Origin: Paracoccus sp. Z118
GTDB lineage: Bacteria; Pseudomonadota; Alphaproteobacteria; Rhodobacterales; Rhodobacteraceae
DNA length: 64,000 nucleotides
Assembly (NCBI RefSeq): GCF_019061185.1
Contig: NZ_JAHQZU010000001.1
Location: 224,745 to 288,744 of the forward strand
Reading direction: 5' to 3'
Shown in pieces: positions 46,615-55,907 of the stretch. The notes beneath the pieces were generated by a model. It ran no database searches, was not told the DNA's origin, and was given only the letters and a program-made list of their open reading frames with translations. The stretch's first letter is position 1; each line of letters begins with the position of its first letter. Both the position numbers and the translations under genes were made by a program.

Positions 46615-47662
46615 CGCCCTGTCCCGGCGGGTATCCCGTCAGCTCCAGATATCCCCGGCCGGTGGCCGATCCGCCGATCCGCACCGGTCCTTCCCAGTAA
46701 GGCACGCTGGTCGCCATGTTCGCGTCGGGGTTGACCGCTTCGATGTCCAGATCCAGCCCGGCGGCGGGCAGTTCGACCCGCCACGTCGTCGGCGGGATCG
46801 CCCGTCCCGGCGTCAGGCGCAGGTCGTCCCCGGTCAGCGGCTGCACGTTGCCATCCGGTGCGATCAGGCTGCCGAAGACGAAGGACGGCTGTCCCCGCAC
46901 CTGCGCGGCCATCAGCCTGCGCCCGTCATCCAGATGCAGCGCCATCCAGTCCCAGCCCTGCTGGCTGCGGTCCAGCGGCTGCGAGGACCACTCGCGGTCC
47001 AGCCACGCCTGTCCGGTGACCTCGACCTCTCCCTGCGGCAGCGTCAGCCGCCCCGAAACCTCGTAGAACGGCTGGCTGTAGTAATGGCTGGCCTGTCCCG
47101 CCTCGCTCTTGATCGAGAAGCCGTCCGCGCCGTGAAGGACCAGCGGGCCTTGCGCCTCGGCCTCCAGCGAAAGCGCGAAGTCGCTGCCGCGCGCGGCGAC
47201 GTGCAGCCGGTCGATACCGGAGGCGGCGTTCGGGGCGGTCATCTCCCAATCGTCGATCCAGGCCGAGAAGGGCGCGGCGGTGACGCCCGCCTGACCGATG
47301 CCGCCGCGCCCGAAGCGTTCGGCGAAGTGGTGACCGTCCGGCGTCGTCACGGCGGCATGGGCCATCCAGACCTGCGGCGCGGACCAGCCGCTTTCCGGGC
47401 CGTCCGGCGCGAGGGCCGACCGGAACAGCGTCCATTGCGCGCCGTAGTCCCGCCCCTCGGCATCGCGCAGGTTGGCGGTCAGATACCACCACTCGATGCG
47501 GAAATCCTCGTGCGCGCCGTGATCGCGGGGGAAGGTAAGGTCGTAGGCGGCGTCCGGCAGGGCAAAGCCCTCGACATCCGCGCCGAGGCCCGCGAAGCCG
47601 GATTGCTGCCCGAAGGCGGGCAGGGCGGCCAGCAGCAGCACGGCGAGCCATCTAGCGCTCAT
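46592..47662 (-). CDS. Secreted lipocalin-like (AttH/CrtC family) protein
   Basis: The 356-residue product has a signal peptide (cleavage after PAFG or GQQ, about residue 19) and the two-domain lipocalin-like fold of the AttH/CrtC family: FPRDHGAHEDFRIEWWYLTA near residue 44, WMAHAAVTTPDG, SHYYSQPFYEVSGRLTLP and LDREWSSQPL, GWDWMALHLDDGRRLMA. CrtC adds water to carotenoid double bonds, but most relatives next to ABC transporters have no known activity. It follows a LolD-like ATPase and a FtsX-type permease, overlapping the latter by 11 bases. It may be the exported or periplasmic partner of that transporter. Function is inferred only at family level. Confidence 0.83.
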   Translation of the reverse strand: MSARWLAVLLLAALPAFGQQSGFAGLGADVEGFALPDAAYDLTFPRDHGAHEDFRIEWWYLTANLRDAEGRDYGAQWTLFRSALAPDGPESGWSAPQVWMAHAAVTTPDGHHFAERFGRGGIGQAGVTAAPFSAWIDDWEMTAPNAASGIDRLHVAARGSDFALSLEAEAQGPLVLHGADGFSIKSEAGQASHYYSQPFYEVSGRLTLPQGEVEVTGQAWLDREWSSQPLDRSQQGWDWMALHLDDGRRLMAAQVRGQPSFVFGSLIAPDGNVQPLTGDDLRLTPGRAIPPTTWRVELPAAGLDLDIEAVNPDANMATSVPYWEGPVRIGGSATGRGYLELTGYPPGQGVSGRSGG

Positions 47663-50078
47663 CGGCGAACACCCTCAGCAGCTTGCCCGGCGTGATCCGC
47701 GCCAGCCGCAGCGCCGGCAGGCTGCCCGCCGCCAGCGCCGTCAGCAGCGCGGCGACCCCCAGCCGCGCCAGCAGGTCGGGCGAGACGAGCATCGGCAGAC
47801 GCCAGCCGAACGCCTCGACATTGATGACCGTCAGCAGCATCCACGCCAGACCCAGGCCCACCGGCACCGCATAGACCGCTGTGGCGAGCGCGAGGATCAG
47901 CGTGCGGGCAAGGTCCAGCCGCGCCAGCCGCGCGCGCGGAATGCCCGCCGCCCAGACCGGCGCCAGTTGCGGCAGCCGGATGGAGGCGAGCGTCAGCAGC
48001 CCCGTCAGCAGCGCGATCCCCGCCACCGCGAGCGTCAGCACGTTCAGCGCCGCGGTGACGGCGAAGGTCCGGTCGAAGATCTGCAACGAGACGCGCTTGG
48101 CGCGATCCTGATCGACGACGGCACTGGCTGGCAGGTCGAACTCGTCGCGCATCGCCTCCGCCAGGCCCGCAGCATCTTCAGGGGGCACCCGGACCGCCTG
48201 ATACAGCCGCGGCGCGCCCGGAAAGCGGGCGGTGAACGCGTCGAGGCCGATCATCGCCTGCGGGTTGGGATTGCCGTAATCGGAATAGATGCCGGCGATG
48301 GGAAGGGGGCCGCCGGGCAGGTCCAGCGGATCGCCGAGGCGCAGCTCCGCGCGGCGGGCAAGCTGCTCGTTGACCAGCGCCGCCTCGCCCTGCGCGACCC
48401 GCTCCCAGACGCCGGGCTCGGCCGACAGCATCGGCCAGCTCTCGCGATAGGTCGCGTGGTCGATGAAGCCGTAGACCCGGCCCGGCTGATCCGCCAGCGG
48501 CGCCTCGGCGTTCCAGATCGGCAGGACCGCATCCGCCCGCTCGCCGAGCCAGACGCGGATCGCGGCGGCCTCGGGCTCGGTGCGGGCGGTGACGTAAAGC
48601 TCGGCGGCGAGGCGCTGGTCCAGCCAGCCGGTGAAGGTCGCGCGGAAGCTGCCGACCATCGTGCCGACGCCGATATTTGCGGCCAGCGCCAGCATCAGCG
48701 CCATCAGCGCCAGCGACAGGCCGCCAAGCTGCTGGCGCGTGTCGGCGACGAACCATCCCGTCAGCACGCCGCGCGCGAGCTTCGCCGCAAGCCGCAGGGC
48801 GGCGTCCAGCGCCACCGGCAGCAGCAGCGCCGCCGCCAGCAGCCCGCAGGCGAGCGCGGCGAAGCCGGCGACCAGCCCGCCGACCGCAAGACACAGCGGC
48901 ACCCCGGCGATCAGCACCGCCGCCGCAAGCGCCTGCCGTCGTAGCCCGCGGGCCGTCGCCTCGGCCCAGGGGGCGGCCTGCCCGGCGGCGAGCAGCGGCA
49001 TCCGCGCGGTCTGCGCCAGCCCCCGCGCGCCGGCCAGCGCCGTGCCCGCGAGCGCCATCGCCAGCCCCGAGGCTACCCAGCCCGGCCGCAGCGCCAGCGC
49101 GCCCGACACCTCGGCCCCGTAGAGGCCCGACAGCGTCGCCGCGACCCCCGGCATCAGCGCCGCCGCCATCGCCCAGCCCAGCACGATCCCGGCCGCCCCG
49201 GCGACCAGCGCGGCGATCGCCAGTTCGGCGGCCATCAGCGCCATCACCTCGGCCCGCGCCACACCCAGCGCGCGCAGGGTCCGCAGCATCGGGCGGCGCT
49301 GCTCGAAGGCGAGGCCGACGGCGGACTGGGTGATGAACAGTCCGACGATGAAGCTGAGCAGGGCGAAGGCGGTCAGGTTCAGGTGGAAGCTGCGGGTCAG
49401 AGCGGAGGGGTCGGTGCTGCCCTGTCCCGGCTCGACCCGGACCAGATGAGGGGCGGCCTCGGTCAGCGGCGGCAGGCCGACGGGCTGGTCTTCGGCGAGG
49501 ATCAGGGCGGTCAGCCGATCCTCCAGCCGCAGCAGGCTCTGCGCGATGCCGATATCGACGATCAGCGTGTTGGCGGGCGCGTCCGGGTCGAGGCGGATCG
49601 TCAGGCCACCGAGATCCGCGCTTTCCAGCGCCGCCGCCGTTTCCGCGTTGGCATAGCCGAGGCCGGGAGGCGTGATGAAGCGGAGCAGTTCCTCCGTTTC
49701 CCCCACGCCGCCACCCGCCGAGGCGAGTCCCAGCCGCGTCACCGGCTCGATCCCCATTACCGAGACGCGGGCACCGCCCAGCCGCAGCTGCCCCTCGGCC
49801 ACCGGCGAGACGAGCCAGCCCGCGCGGCGCAGGCGCACGTGATCGCCGGTCGTCAGGACGCTGCCGGGTGCCGGTTGCAGCCGCGCCAGCGCGCCGGTGC
49901 CGAGCCGGCTCGCGGCGGTCGCGTAGCTCGCCCGCGCCTCGGCATTGATCGCCTGCACCCCGGACCAGAGCGCGGTTGCCAGCATCAGCCCCGCCAGCAG
50001 CATCGCCAGTTGCAGCGGGCGCTTGCGCCAGTGCGACAGCAGCGCGCCAAGGACCAGCGCTGCCCGGCGCAGGCTCAC
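47652..50078 (-). CDS. FtsX-family ABC transporter permease
   Basis: The 808-residue product is a large permease of the MacB/FtsX/LolCE type with two repeated membrane blocks. One anchor helix is near the N-terminus (LQLAMLLAGLMLATALW), three helices follow a large periplasmic domain, then another repeat of the same pattern, ending with helices near residues 690-800. The start is taken as GTG at 50078, which overlaps the ATPase stop as GTGA; an ATG at 50117 in frame would overlap it by 43 bases. Such permeases move lipids, lipoproteins or peptides out of the membrane using mechanical force from the ATPase. It is cotranscribed with the ATPase upstream and the lipocalin-like protein downstream. 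Confidence 0.85.
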   Translation of the reverse strand: MSLRRAALVLGALLSHWRKRPLQLAMLLAGLMLATALWSGVQAINAEARASYATAASRLGTGALARLQPAPGSVLTTGDHVRLRRAGWLVSPVAEGQLRLGGARVSVMGIEPVTRLGLASAGGGVGETEELLRFITPPGLGYANAETAAALESADLGGLTIRLDPDAPANTLIVDIGIAQSLLRLEDRLTALILAEDQPVGLPPLTEAAPHLVRVEPGQGSTDPSALTRSFHLNLTAFALLSFIVGLFITQSAVGLAFEQRRPMLRTLRALGVARAEVMALMAAELAIAALVAGAAGIVLGWAMAAALMPGVAATLSGLYGAEVSGALALRPGWVASGLAMALAGTALAGARGLAQTARMPLLAAGQAAPWAEATARGLRRQALAAAVLIAGVPLCLAVGGLVAGFAALACGLLAAALLLPVALDAALRLAAKLARGVLTGWFVADTRQQLGGLSLALMALMLALAANIGVGTMVGSFRATFTGWLDQRLAAELYVTARTEPEAAAIRVWLGERADAVLPIWNAEAPLADQPGRVYGFIDHATYRESWPMLSAEPGVWERVAQGEAALVNEQLARRAELRLGDPLDLPGGPLPIAGIYSDYGNPNPQAMIGLDAFTARFPGAPRLYQAVRVPPEDAAGLAEAMRDEFDLPASAVVDQDRAKRVSLQIFDRTFAVTAALNVLTLAVAGIALLTGLLTLASIRLPQLAPVWAAGIPRARLARLDLARTLILALATAVYAVPVGLGLAWMLLTVINVEAFGWRLPMLVSPDLLARLGVAALLTALAAGSLPALRLARITPGKLLRVFADER

Positions 50079-50755
50079 GTCAGCCGCCCGGCGCGCAGAT
50101 GCACCCGCCGGTCGCAAAGCCCGGCGAGCGGCAGCGAATGCGTCACCAGCACCAGCGCGCTGCCCCGCCGGCGCACCAGCGCCAGCATCGCCTGCGCCAC
50201 GGCATCGCCCGTCGCCTCGTCCAGATTGCCGGTCGGCTCGTCCGCCAGCACCAGCGGCGGATCGCCGGCTAGCGCCCGGCCGATGGCGACACGCTGCTGC
50301 TGGCCGCCGGATAGCTGCTCGGGGTAGCGGTCCATCAAGGGCGAAAGGCCCAACTCCTCGGCCAGCGCCCGCACCCGGGCCGGGTCGTGCCGCCCGGCCA
50401 GCCGCGCCTGAAAGGCCAGGTTGGCGGCGACGGTCAGCGAGGGGATCAGGTTGAACTGCTGGAAGATCATCCCGACGTGATCGCGCCGCAGCGCCGCGCG
50501 GGCGCGGTCGGGGGCGGTCCGCAGATCGGTGCCCAGAACCGTCAGCGCCCCCTCATCTGCGGCATCCAGCCCGCCGATCAGATGCAGCAGGGTGCTTTTC
50601 CCGCTGCCCGATTCGCCCGTGATCGCTACGCTTTCCCCGCGCCGGACGGTCAGGTCCACGCCGCGCAGCACGGGAACCTCGCCGGCGGGGGAGCGATAGG
50701 ATTTGACCAGCCCTTCGGCCGTCGCGACCCGATGGTCAGCGGAACTGCTTGGCAA
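50075..50755 (-). CDS. ABC transporter ATP-binding protein, LolD/MacB type
   Basis: The 226-residue product is a stand-alone ABC ATPase. It has the Walker A GESGSGKSTLLHLIGGLD near residue 47, Q-loop IFQQFNLIPSLTV, signature YPEQLSGGQQQRVAIGRAL and Walker B VLADEPTGNLDEATG. The LolD-like LTVRRGESVAITGESGSG and Q-loop context place it with FtsX-type permeases, matching its partner. No ATG is available before the conserved start; the likely initiator is TTG at 50755, which overlaps the end of the dCTP deaminase gene by 20 bases. Confidence 0.88.
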   Translation of the reverse strand: MPSSSADHRVATAEGLVKSYRSPAGEVPVLRGVDLTVRRGESVAITGESGSGKSTLLHLIGGLDAADEGALTVLGTDLRTAPDRARAALRRDHVGMIFQQFNLIPSLTVAANLAFQARLAGRHDPARVRALAEELGLSPLMDRYPEQLSGGQQQRVAIGRALAGDPPLVLADEPTGNLDEATGDAVAQAMLALVRRRGSALVLVTHSLPLAGLCDRRVHLRAGRLT

Positions 50756-51806
50756 GCTTCAGACCCTGCCCCTGATAATTGGAGGCGATGCCCGCCCCGT
50801 AAAGCCGCTCGGGCGGCGACTGCATCCGTTCATAAAGCAAACGTCCCACGACCTGCCCGTGTTCCAGCGCGAACGGCGCCTCGTGGCAGCGGACCTCCAG
50901 CACGCCGCGCGCGCCCTGGCCCGCCGCGCCGTGGCCGAAGCCGGGATCGAAGAAGCCCGCGTAATGCACCCGGAACTCGCCCACCATCGCCAGATAGGGC
51001 GACATCTCGGCGGCGTGGTCCGGGGGGATCGTCACCGCCTCGCGGCTGACGAGGATGTAGAATGCGCCGGGATCGAGGATCAGCGGCCCGCCCGCGCCGC
51101 GCAGCTCGTCCCAGAAATCGCGCGCGTCATAGGCGCCGATCCGGTCCAGATCGACGACGCCGGTATGCGGACGGGCGCGGTAGCCGACCAGATCGCCCTG
51201 CGCGGGCTTGAGGTCCACCGAGAAGCCGAGGCCGCCGTCGATCAGCGCGGGGCCGCCGCTCACCAGCGGGGTGCGGGCGTGCAGCGCGCTCAGGGCGTCG
51301 TCGTCCAGCACCGCATGGCCGGCCCGCAGGCGAAGCTGGTTCAGCCGCATTCCGGGGCGGACGAGGACGGAAAAGCTGCGGGGGCAGATCTCGGCGTAAA
51401 GCGGGCCGTCATAGGCTTCGGGCAGGCGGTCGAACTCGGTCCCGTCATCGGTGACGAGCCGCGTCAGCAGGTCCAGCCGCCCGGTCGAGGACTTGGCGTT
51501 CGCCACCCCATCGACGCCGCACGGCAGGGCGATCCGCTCGGCCAGCGGGACCAGATAGACGCAGCCCTTTTCCAGCACCGCGCCGCCGGTCAGGTCCATG
51601 CGGTGCATCTCGAAATCGGCGAGCCGGTCGCGGACCGTGCGGCCCTTGCCGGTCAGGAACGAGGCGCGGATGCGCCACGCGAAGTTTCCCAGCCGCAGGT
51701 CGAGGCTTGCGGGCTGCACCTGGTCGGCGGCGATGGGGGAATCCGCGGAAATCGCGCCCGCGTCGATCAGGCGCTGGAGGTCCCGGTCAGGTAGAACGCC
51801 GGCCAT
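50736..51806 (-). CDS. 2'-deoxycytidine 5'-triphosphate deaminase (long alphaproteobacterial type)
   Basis: The 356-residue product is about twice the length of E. coli Dcd and matches the alphaproteobacterial long form. It has QVQPASLDLRLGNFAWRIR near the start, the metal/substrate segment VANAKSSTGRLDLLTRLVTD, and in the second half VGEFRVHYAGFFDPGFGHG, a pattern like the dUTPase-fold catalytic region. It should deaminate dCTP to dUTP for dTMP synthesis. The ATG at 51806 has GGAGG at the right distance and was preferred over 51845. Its 3' end overlaps the ABC ATPase gene. A hairpin separates it from tRNA-Pro upstream. Confidence 0.85.
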   Translation of the reverse strand: MAGVLPDRDLQRLIDAGAISADSPIAADQVQPASLDLRLGNFAWRIRASFLTGKGRTVRDRLADFEMHRMDLTGGAVLEKGCVYLVPLAERIALPCGVDGVANAKSSTGRLDLLTRLVTDDGTEFDRLPEAYDGPLYAEICPRSFSVLVRPGMRLNQLRLRAGHAVLDDDALSALHARTPLVSGGPALIDGGLGFSVDLKPAQGDLVGYRARPHTGVVDLDRIGAYDARDFWDELRGAGGPLILDPGAFYILVSREAVTIPPDHAAEMSPYLAMVGEFRVHYAGFFDPGFGHGAAGQGARGVLEVRCHEAPFALEHGQVVGRLLYERMQSPPERLYGAGIASNYQGQGLKLAKQFR

Positions 51807-51833
51807 AACCCCTCCGCCTTGATCGAATATGCG

Positions 51834-51859
51834 AACGCCCGCCACGAAGGGCGGGCGTT
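51834..51859. terminator. Perfect 10-bp hairpin between tRNA-Pro and the dCTP deaminase gene
   Basis: AACGCCCGCC and GGCGGGCGTT flank the loop ACGAAG, giving a perfect 10-bp stem. Reading minus, it lies just after tRNA-Pro and 28 bases before the next gene, so it may end the tRNA transcript. Reading plus, it is followed by TTCG. There is no long T run on either strand. Confidence 0.55.
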
Positions 51860-51866
51860 TTCGTGA

Positions 51867-51944
51867 TGGTCGGGCCGGCGAGATTCGAACTCGCGGCCTT
51901 CCGCCCCCCAGACGGACGCGCTAACCAGACTGCGCCACGGCCCG
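51867..51944 (-). tRNA. tRNA-Pro (anticodon GGG)
   Basis: The minus strand gives a full cloverleaf: acceptor CGGGCCG/CGGCCCG, D stem GCGC/GCGC, anticodon stem TCCGT/GCGGA with loop CTGGGGG (anticodon GGG), T arm GCGAG TTCGAAT CTCGC, discriminator A and encoded CCA. It reads CCC and CCU codons. Confidence 0.93.
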
Positions 51945-52010
51945 ACGCCGGCCATATAGATCGAAGCGTTCGGGCTGCACAAGGGGATGCGTGCGGAAAA
52001 CTGTCGGCTT

Positions 52011-52571
52011 TCACGGCGCGCTGCGCGTCATCCCAGGATGGGCGGCGCGGAGCCGGGCGGCCAGCGCCTGCGCCTCGGGCGGAAGGGGCTCGGCGCGGGT
52101 CCGAAGCTGGCCCGCGATGCGGGTGAGCCGGGCGAGCCATGTGGCTGCTGCGGAATCGGGTGCGAGGTCCGGGAACAGCGGAAGTTCGGCCGTGGGCGTT
52201 GCGTCGGCCTTGCGGGCGCGGGGGGCAGGCTTCGGCCGTGCGGCCGCCGTGGCCTTGCCGTCCACCGGGGTCGGTTCGGCACCGTCCGCCGCCTGGAGCC
52301 GCCTCTCGCCCCGCGCGCGCAGATCGGCGCCCCGGTCCATCGACAGCAGCCGCTTGGCGCCGCGGATAGTCAGCCCTTCCTCGCGCAGCACCTCGCAGAG
52401 CCCGGCGGCCAGATGGACGTCGTCCGGCCGGTAATAGCGGCGGCCATCGGCGCGCTTGACGGGGGAAAGCTGGGGGAACTGCGCTTCCCAGTAGCGCAGG
52501 ACATGGGGGGCGACGCCGACCATCTGGGCGACCTCTCCGATCGAGCGGAAGGCGTCGGGGGCCTTGGTCAT
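52011..52571 (-). CDS. MerR-family DNA-binding protein
   Basis: The 186-residue product has an N-terminal MerR-type winged helix-turn-helix ([20 protein letters not shown], residues 10-29, then [20 protein letters not shown]) and a C-terminal part rich in Ala, Pro and Arg without metal-binding cysteines. It follows ihfA with a four-base ATGA overlap, the standard arrangement in alphaproteobacteria. Its target is unknown; the conserved linkage suggests a housekeeping regulatory role with the plsX-fabH-ihfA genes. Confidence 0.9.
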   Translation of the reverse strand: MTKAPDAFRSIGEVAQMVGVAPHVLRYWEAQFPQLSPVKRADGRRYYRPDDVHLAAGLCEVLREEGLTIRGAKRLLSMDRGADLRARGERRLQAADGAEPTPVDGKATAAARPKPAPRARKADATPTAELPLFPDLAPDSAAATWLARLTRIAGQLRTRAEPLPPEAQALAARLRAAHPGMTRSAP

Positions 52572-52876
52572 GCCCGGCGTTTGTTGCCCGCCGAGACGCG
52601 TTCCTTCATCAGGTGCGAGGGGCGGAAGGACAGGACCCGGCGAGGGGTGATCGGCACCTCTTCGCCGGTCTTGGGGTTGCGGCCGATGCGGGCGTTCTTG
52701 TCGCGCACCGAGAAGGTGCCGAAGGACGAGATCTTCACCTGCTCGCCCCGCACCAGCGCGTCCGAGATGTGGTCGAGCACGCTTTCGACCATCTGCGCCG
52801 ATTCATGCCGCGACAGGCCCACTTCGCGGAACACGGCTTCGGCCAGATCCATGCGGGTGACGGTCTTATCGCTCAT
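52568..52876 (-). CDS. ihfA: Integration host factor alpha subunit
   Basis: IHF-alpha pairs with IHF-beta to bend DNA at specific sites in recombination, replication and transcription. The 102-residue product has [19 protein letters not shown] at the start, the DNA-minor-groove arm [20 protein letters not shown] with [20 protein letters not shown], all family hallmarks. Length is normal. The stop overlaps the MerR-type gene by four bases. The 175 bases upstream contain no gene; its usual upstream neighbour fabH is separated by an oppositely oriented zinc-finger gene. Confidence 0.97.
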   Translation of the reverse strand: MSDKTVTRMDLAEAVFREVGLSRHESAQMVESVLDHISDALVRGEQVKISSFGTFSVRDKNARIGRNPKTGEEVPITPRRVLSFRPSHLMKERVSAGNKRRA

Positions 52877-53051
52877 CGGGAATGCCTTTCGGATTGGGGC
52901 AGAATGCGGCCTCGCGGGGTGCGAGTCAACGGCCCCAGCAAAGGCTTCGTTCCGCGCCCTGCTGAAAACGCAGCATTTTTGCGGGAACGCCGCTTGGCAA
53001 TGCCGCGCCCGCGCCCCACATTGCAACCGACGCATGACAGGAGGCCGGGAG

Positions 53052-53318
53052 ATGGCGGGGGGTTGGGCGCAGGACGGCGCAGTGAACGAACAGATCGAAG
53101 TCAGCACGCAGGAGGCGCTGGCGCGGGCGCGCGGCCGGCAGCCGACCGGCGAATCCCTGCGCGAATGCGCGGATTGCGGCGAGCCGATCCCCGAGCCGCG
53201 CCGCGTGGCGCTGCCCGGCGTCAAGCTGTGCATCGACTGCCAGGAGGAACGCGACCGGGCGCGGAAGCCCGCTGCGGGGATCAACCGGCGCGCGTCGAAG
53301 GACAGCCAGTTGAAGTGA
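53052..53318 (+). CDS. DksA/TraR-type C4 zinc-finger protein
   Basis: The 88-residue product has the four-cysteine zinc finger of the DksA/TraR family as [13 protein letters not shown] and CIDCQEERD. It lacks the long coiled coil of full-length DksA, like TraR and the YbiI group, so binding in the RNA polymerase secondary channel is possible but not assured. The start at 53052 has AGGAGG eight bases before it; an ATG at 53034 is also in frame. It lies on the plus strand between the minus-strand fabH and ihfA genes. Confidence 0.83.
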   Translation: MAGGWAQDGAVNEQIEVSTQEALARARGRQPTGESLRECADCGEPIPEPRRVALPGVKLCIDCQEERDRARKPAAGINRRASKDSQLK

Positions 53319-53380
53319 TCCGTAGGTGAGGCCGGGGCAGGGTGGCGCGGCGGATTCGCGCCCTCAAGCCGGCGCAGGGC

Positions 53381-54394
53381 TTACCAGCGCAGGACGACGC
53401 TGCCCCAGCTCAGGCCGCCGCCGATCGCCTCGGTCACGACCACGTCGCCTTCCTGGAACCGCCCGTCGCGGTCGGCCACCGACAGCGCCAGCGGGATCGA
53501 GGCAGCCGAGGTGTTGCCGTGATCCGCGACCGTCAGCACGACCTTTTCCATCGGCAACTGCATCTTCTGCGCGGTGGCAGCGATGATCCGCAGGTTGGCC
53601 TGATGCGGCACCAGCCAGTCCACGTCGCCCGCCGACAGCCCGGCCTTGTCCAGCGCCCGGTGGGCGGTGTCAGCCAGCTTCTCGACCGCGTGGCGGAAGA
53701 CGAGATTGCCCTTCATCCGCAGGAAGCCCGCCGTGCCGGTGGAGCTGACGCCGCCATCGACATGCAGGATGTCCTTGTAGCGCCCGTCGCTGTTGAGGTC
53801 GGTGGAGAGTATCCCGCGATCATCGGTGGTGCCGTCGCCCTCCATCGCCTCCAGCACCACGGCCCCGGCACCGTCGCCGAAGAGGACGCAGGTGCCGCGG
53901 TCGGTCCAGTCCATGATCCGGCTGAAGGTCTCGGCCCCGATGACCAGCACCCGGTCGGCCTGACCGGACCGGATCAGACCATCGGCATTGGACAGCGCGA
54001 AGACGAACCCCGCGCAGACCGCCTGCACGTCGAAGGCGAAGCCGCGCGTCATGCCCAAGCCCGCCTGCACCATCGTCGCCACGGACGGGAAGGTGAAATC
54101 GGGGGTCGAGGTGGCCAGGACGATCGCGTCGATGTCGTCGGGCTGCATCCCCGCATCCTCGATCGCCGCGCGGGCGGCGAGGATGGCGAGATCGCTGGTG
54201 CGCTGGTCGTCGGCGGCGAAGTGGCGTCGTTCGATCCCGGTGCGCGAGCGGATCCAGTCGTCCGAGGTGTCCAGCGTCTGCGCGAAATGCTCGTTCTCGA
54301 CCACGCGCTCGGGCAGGTAATGGCCGGTGCCGCGCACGACGGCGCGGCGGACCTTGGCGGTTACGGGCGCGGCGGGCGAGAGGGTGTCGTTCAC
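53381..54394 (-). CDS. fabH: 3-oxoacyl-ACP synthase III FabH
   Basis: FabH condenses acetyl-CoA with malonyl-ACP to start fatty-acid synthesis. The 337-residue product has the active-site cysteine in [14 protein letters not shown] near residue 127, the His in [15 protein letters not shown] and the Asn in [15 protein letters not shown], forming the Cys-His-Asn triad. The start is GTG at 54394, overlapping the plsX stop as GTGA, so the two are translationally coupled. Length is normal. Confidence 0.96.
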   Translation of the reverse strand: MNDTLSPAAPVTAKVRRAVVRGTGHYLPERVVENEHFAQTLDTSDDWIRSRTGIERRHFAADDQRTSDLAILAARAAIEDAGMQPDDIDAIVLATSTPDFTFPSVATMVQAGLGMTRGFAFDVQAVCAGFVFALSNADGLIRSGQADRVLVIGAETFSRIMDWTDRGTCVLFGDGAGAVVLEAMEGDGTTDDRGILSTDLNSDGRYKDILHVDGGVSSTGTAGFLRMKGNLVFRHAVEKLADTAHRALDKAGLSAGDVDWLVPHQANLRIIAATAQKMQLPMEKVVLTVADHGNTSAASIPLALSVADRDGRFQEGDVVVTEAIGGGLSWGSVVLRW

Positions 54395-55518
54395 GATGCG
54401 ACTCCGGCTGTGGGGGGCGCGGCGTCGTCCGTCTTTGCGGCGGCGCTTTCGGCGCTGGCCTGCGCGACGCGCGCCGCCACGCGGTCATGGAAGCCCGACC
54501 GGGCCAGCTTGAAGGCCAGCTTGATCGCGGCGGAGACGCCGGTGGCATCCGCCGAGCCGTGCGATTTCACGACGATCCCGTTCAGCCCCAGGAACAGCCC
54601 GCCATTCACCCGGCGCGGGTCGATGCGCTTTTGCAGGCGCTTGAGCGAGGTCATCGCCAGAAGGGCTGCGAACTTGGACATGACGGAGTTGCGGAACGCC
54701 TCTTTCAGGAAGTCGCCCACCAGCTTGGCCGTGCCTTCGCCGGTCTTCAATGCGATGTTGCCCGTGAACCCGTCCGTGACGATCACATCCACGCGTGCGC
54801 CCATGATGTCGCCGCCCTCGACGAAGCCGCGATAGTCGAAGCCGCCGACCTCTGCCGCCGCGCCGATCAGCTCATGCGCCTGCCGCAGCTCAGCACGGCC
54901 CTTGTGCTCTTCGGTGCCGACATTCAGCATCCCGACGCGCGGGCGTTCGACCCCGAGGCCGTTGCGGGCATAGCTCGCGCCCATCATCGCAAATTGCAGC
55001 AGGTCCGGCGCGTCGGCGCGGATATCGGCGCCGCAGTCCAGCACCACGTTGAACCCCTGCGGGTTGCGCGAGGGCCAGAGGGCGGCGATGGCGGGGCGGT
55101 TCACGCCGGGCAGCTTGCGCAGCCGCAGCATCGACAGCGCCATCAGCGCGCCGGTGTTGCCGCAGCTCACGGCCACGGTCGCCTCGCCCGCGCGCACCGA
55201 TTCGACCGTGGACCACATCGAGGTGTCCTGCGCGCTGCGGATCACCTGGGCGGGCTTGGCGTCCATCGTCACAACGCCGGGGGCGTGGCGGATGTCGCAG
55301 CGCTCGGCCAAGCCCTTGCGGCGGCCGATCAGGCGGCGCAGCTCGTCCTCGGGTCCGTGGACGATGAAGCGGATCTCGGGGTTCTTCTCGGCGCTGGCGG
55401 CGATGCCGGCGACGACGGTGGCCGGTCCGCGGTCGCCGCCCATGGCATCGACGGAAATCACCACGCTGCCGGGCCCTTCAGCCCCGCGCGCCGGTTCCGT
55501 CATGCCAGAGTTGACCAT
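54391..55518 (-). CDS. plsX: Phosphate acyltransferase PlsX
   Basis: PlsX makes acyl-phosphate from acyl-ACP, the acyl donor for PlsY in phospholipid synthesis. The 375-residue product has [20 protein letters not shown] at the start, [39 protein letters not shown] and the late [20 protein letters not shown]. The start could be 55518 or an ATG five codons later (55503); neither has a strong ribosome-binding site. It follows rpmF by 54 bases and overlaps fabH. Confidence 0.95.
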   Translation of the reverse strand: MVNSGMTEPARGAEGPGSVVISVDAMGGDRGPATVVAGIAASAEKNPEIRFIVHGPEDELRRLIGRRKGLAERCDIRHAPGVVTMDAKPAQVIRSAQDTSMWSTVESVRAGEATVAVSCGNTGALMALSMLRLRKLPGVNRPAIAALWPSRNPQGFNVVLDCGADIRADAPDLLQFAMMGASYARNGLGVERPRVGMLNVGTEEHKGRAELRQAHELIGAAAEVGGFDYRGFVEGGDIMGARVDVIVTDGFTGNIALKTGEGTAKLVGDFLKEAFRNSVMSKFAALLAMTSLKRLQKRIDPRRVNGGLFLGLNGIVVKSHGSADATGVSAAIKLAFKLARSGFHDRVAARVAQASAESAAAKTDDAAPPTAGVAS

Positions 55519-55572
55519 TTCGACCCGCCGCTAGCCGTTGAACATTGCCGGAAGGGGCTGCCCCCGTCCGGT

Positions 55573-55776
55573 TCAGGCCGCGTCGTCGTCGAGATCGATG
55601 CTCGCCTGGGCGACGACCTCGCGGTCGGCATAATGGCCGCACGAGGGGCAGACATGGTGCGGGCGCTTCAGCTCGCCGCAGCTGGGGCATTCGTTGGGGT
55701 TGCCGGCGACCAGCGCGTCGTGCGAACGGCGCATGTTGCGGCGGGACCGGGTAACTCGGTTCTGGGGGACGGCCAT
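55573..55776 (-). CDS. rpmF: 50S ribosomal protein L32
   Basis: The 67-residue product begins [20 protein letters not shown] and has the two zinc-ribbon cysteine pairs [18 protein letters not shown] (residues 30-47), with a short acidic tail. All four cysteines are kept, so this is the zinc-binding form. It sits between yceD and plsX, the common arrangement linking ribosome and lipid synthesis genes. The 131 bases to yceD contain no gene. Confidence 0.97.
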   Translation of the reverse strand: MAVPQNRVTRSRRNMRRSHDALVAGNPNECPSCGELKRPHHVCPSCGHYADREVVAQASIDLDDDAA

Positions 55777-55907
55777 TGGCGTAACCTTATGACTTGGGCA
55801 AGGGGCGCACGCATCGGGCCCGCTCGGGTTGGGAATCGAACCGCGCAGATACGGCACAATCGTCCGACGATCAAGGGACAAAGCCGCAACGGCGCCGCAT
55901 CCGGCCA

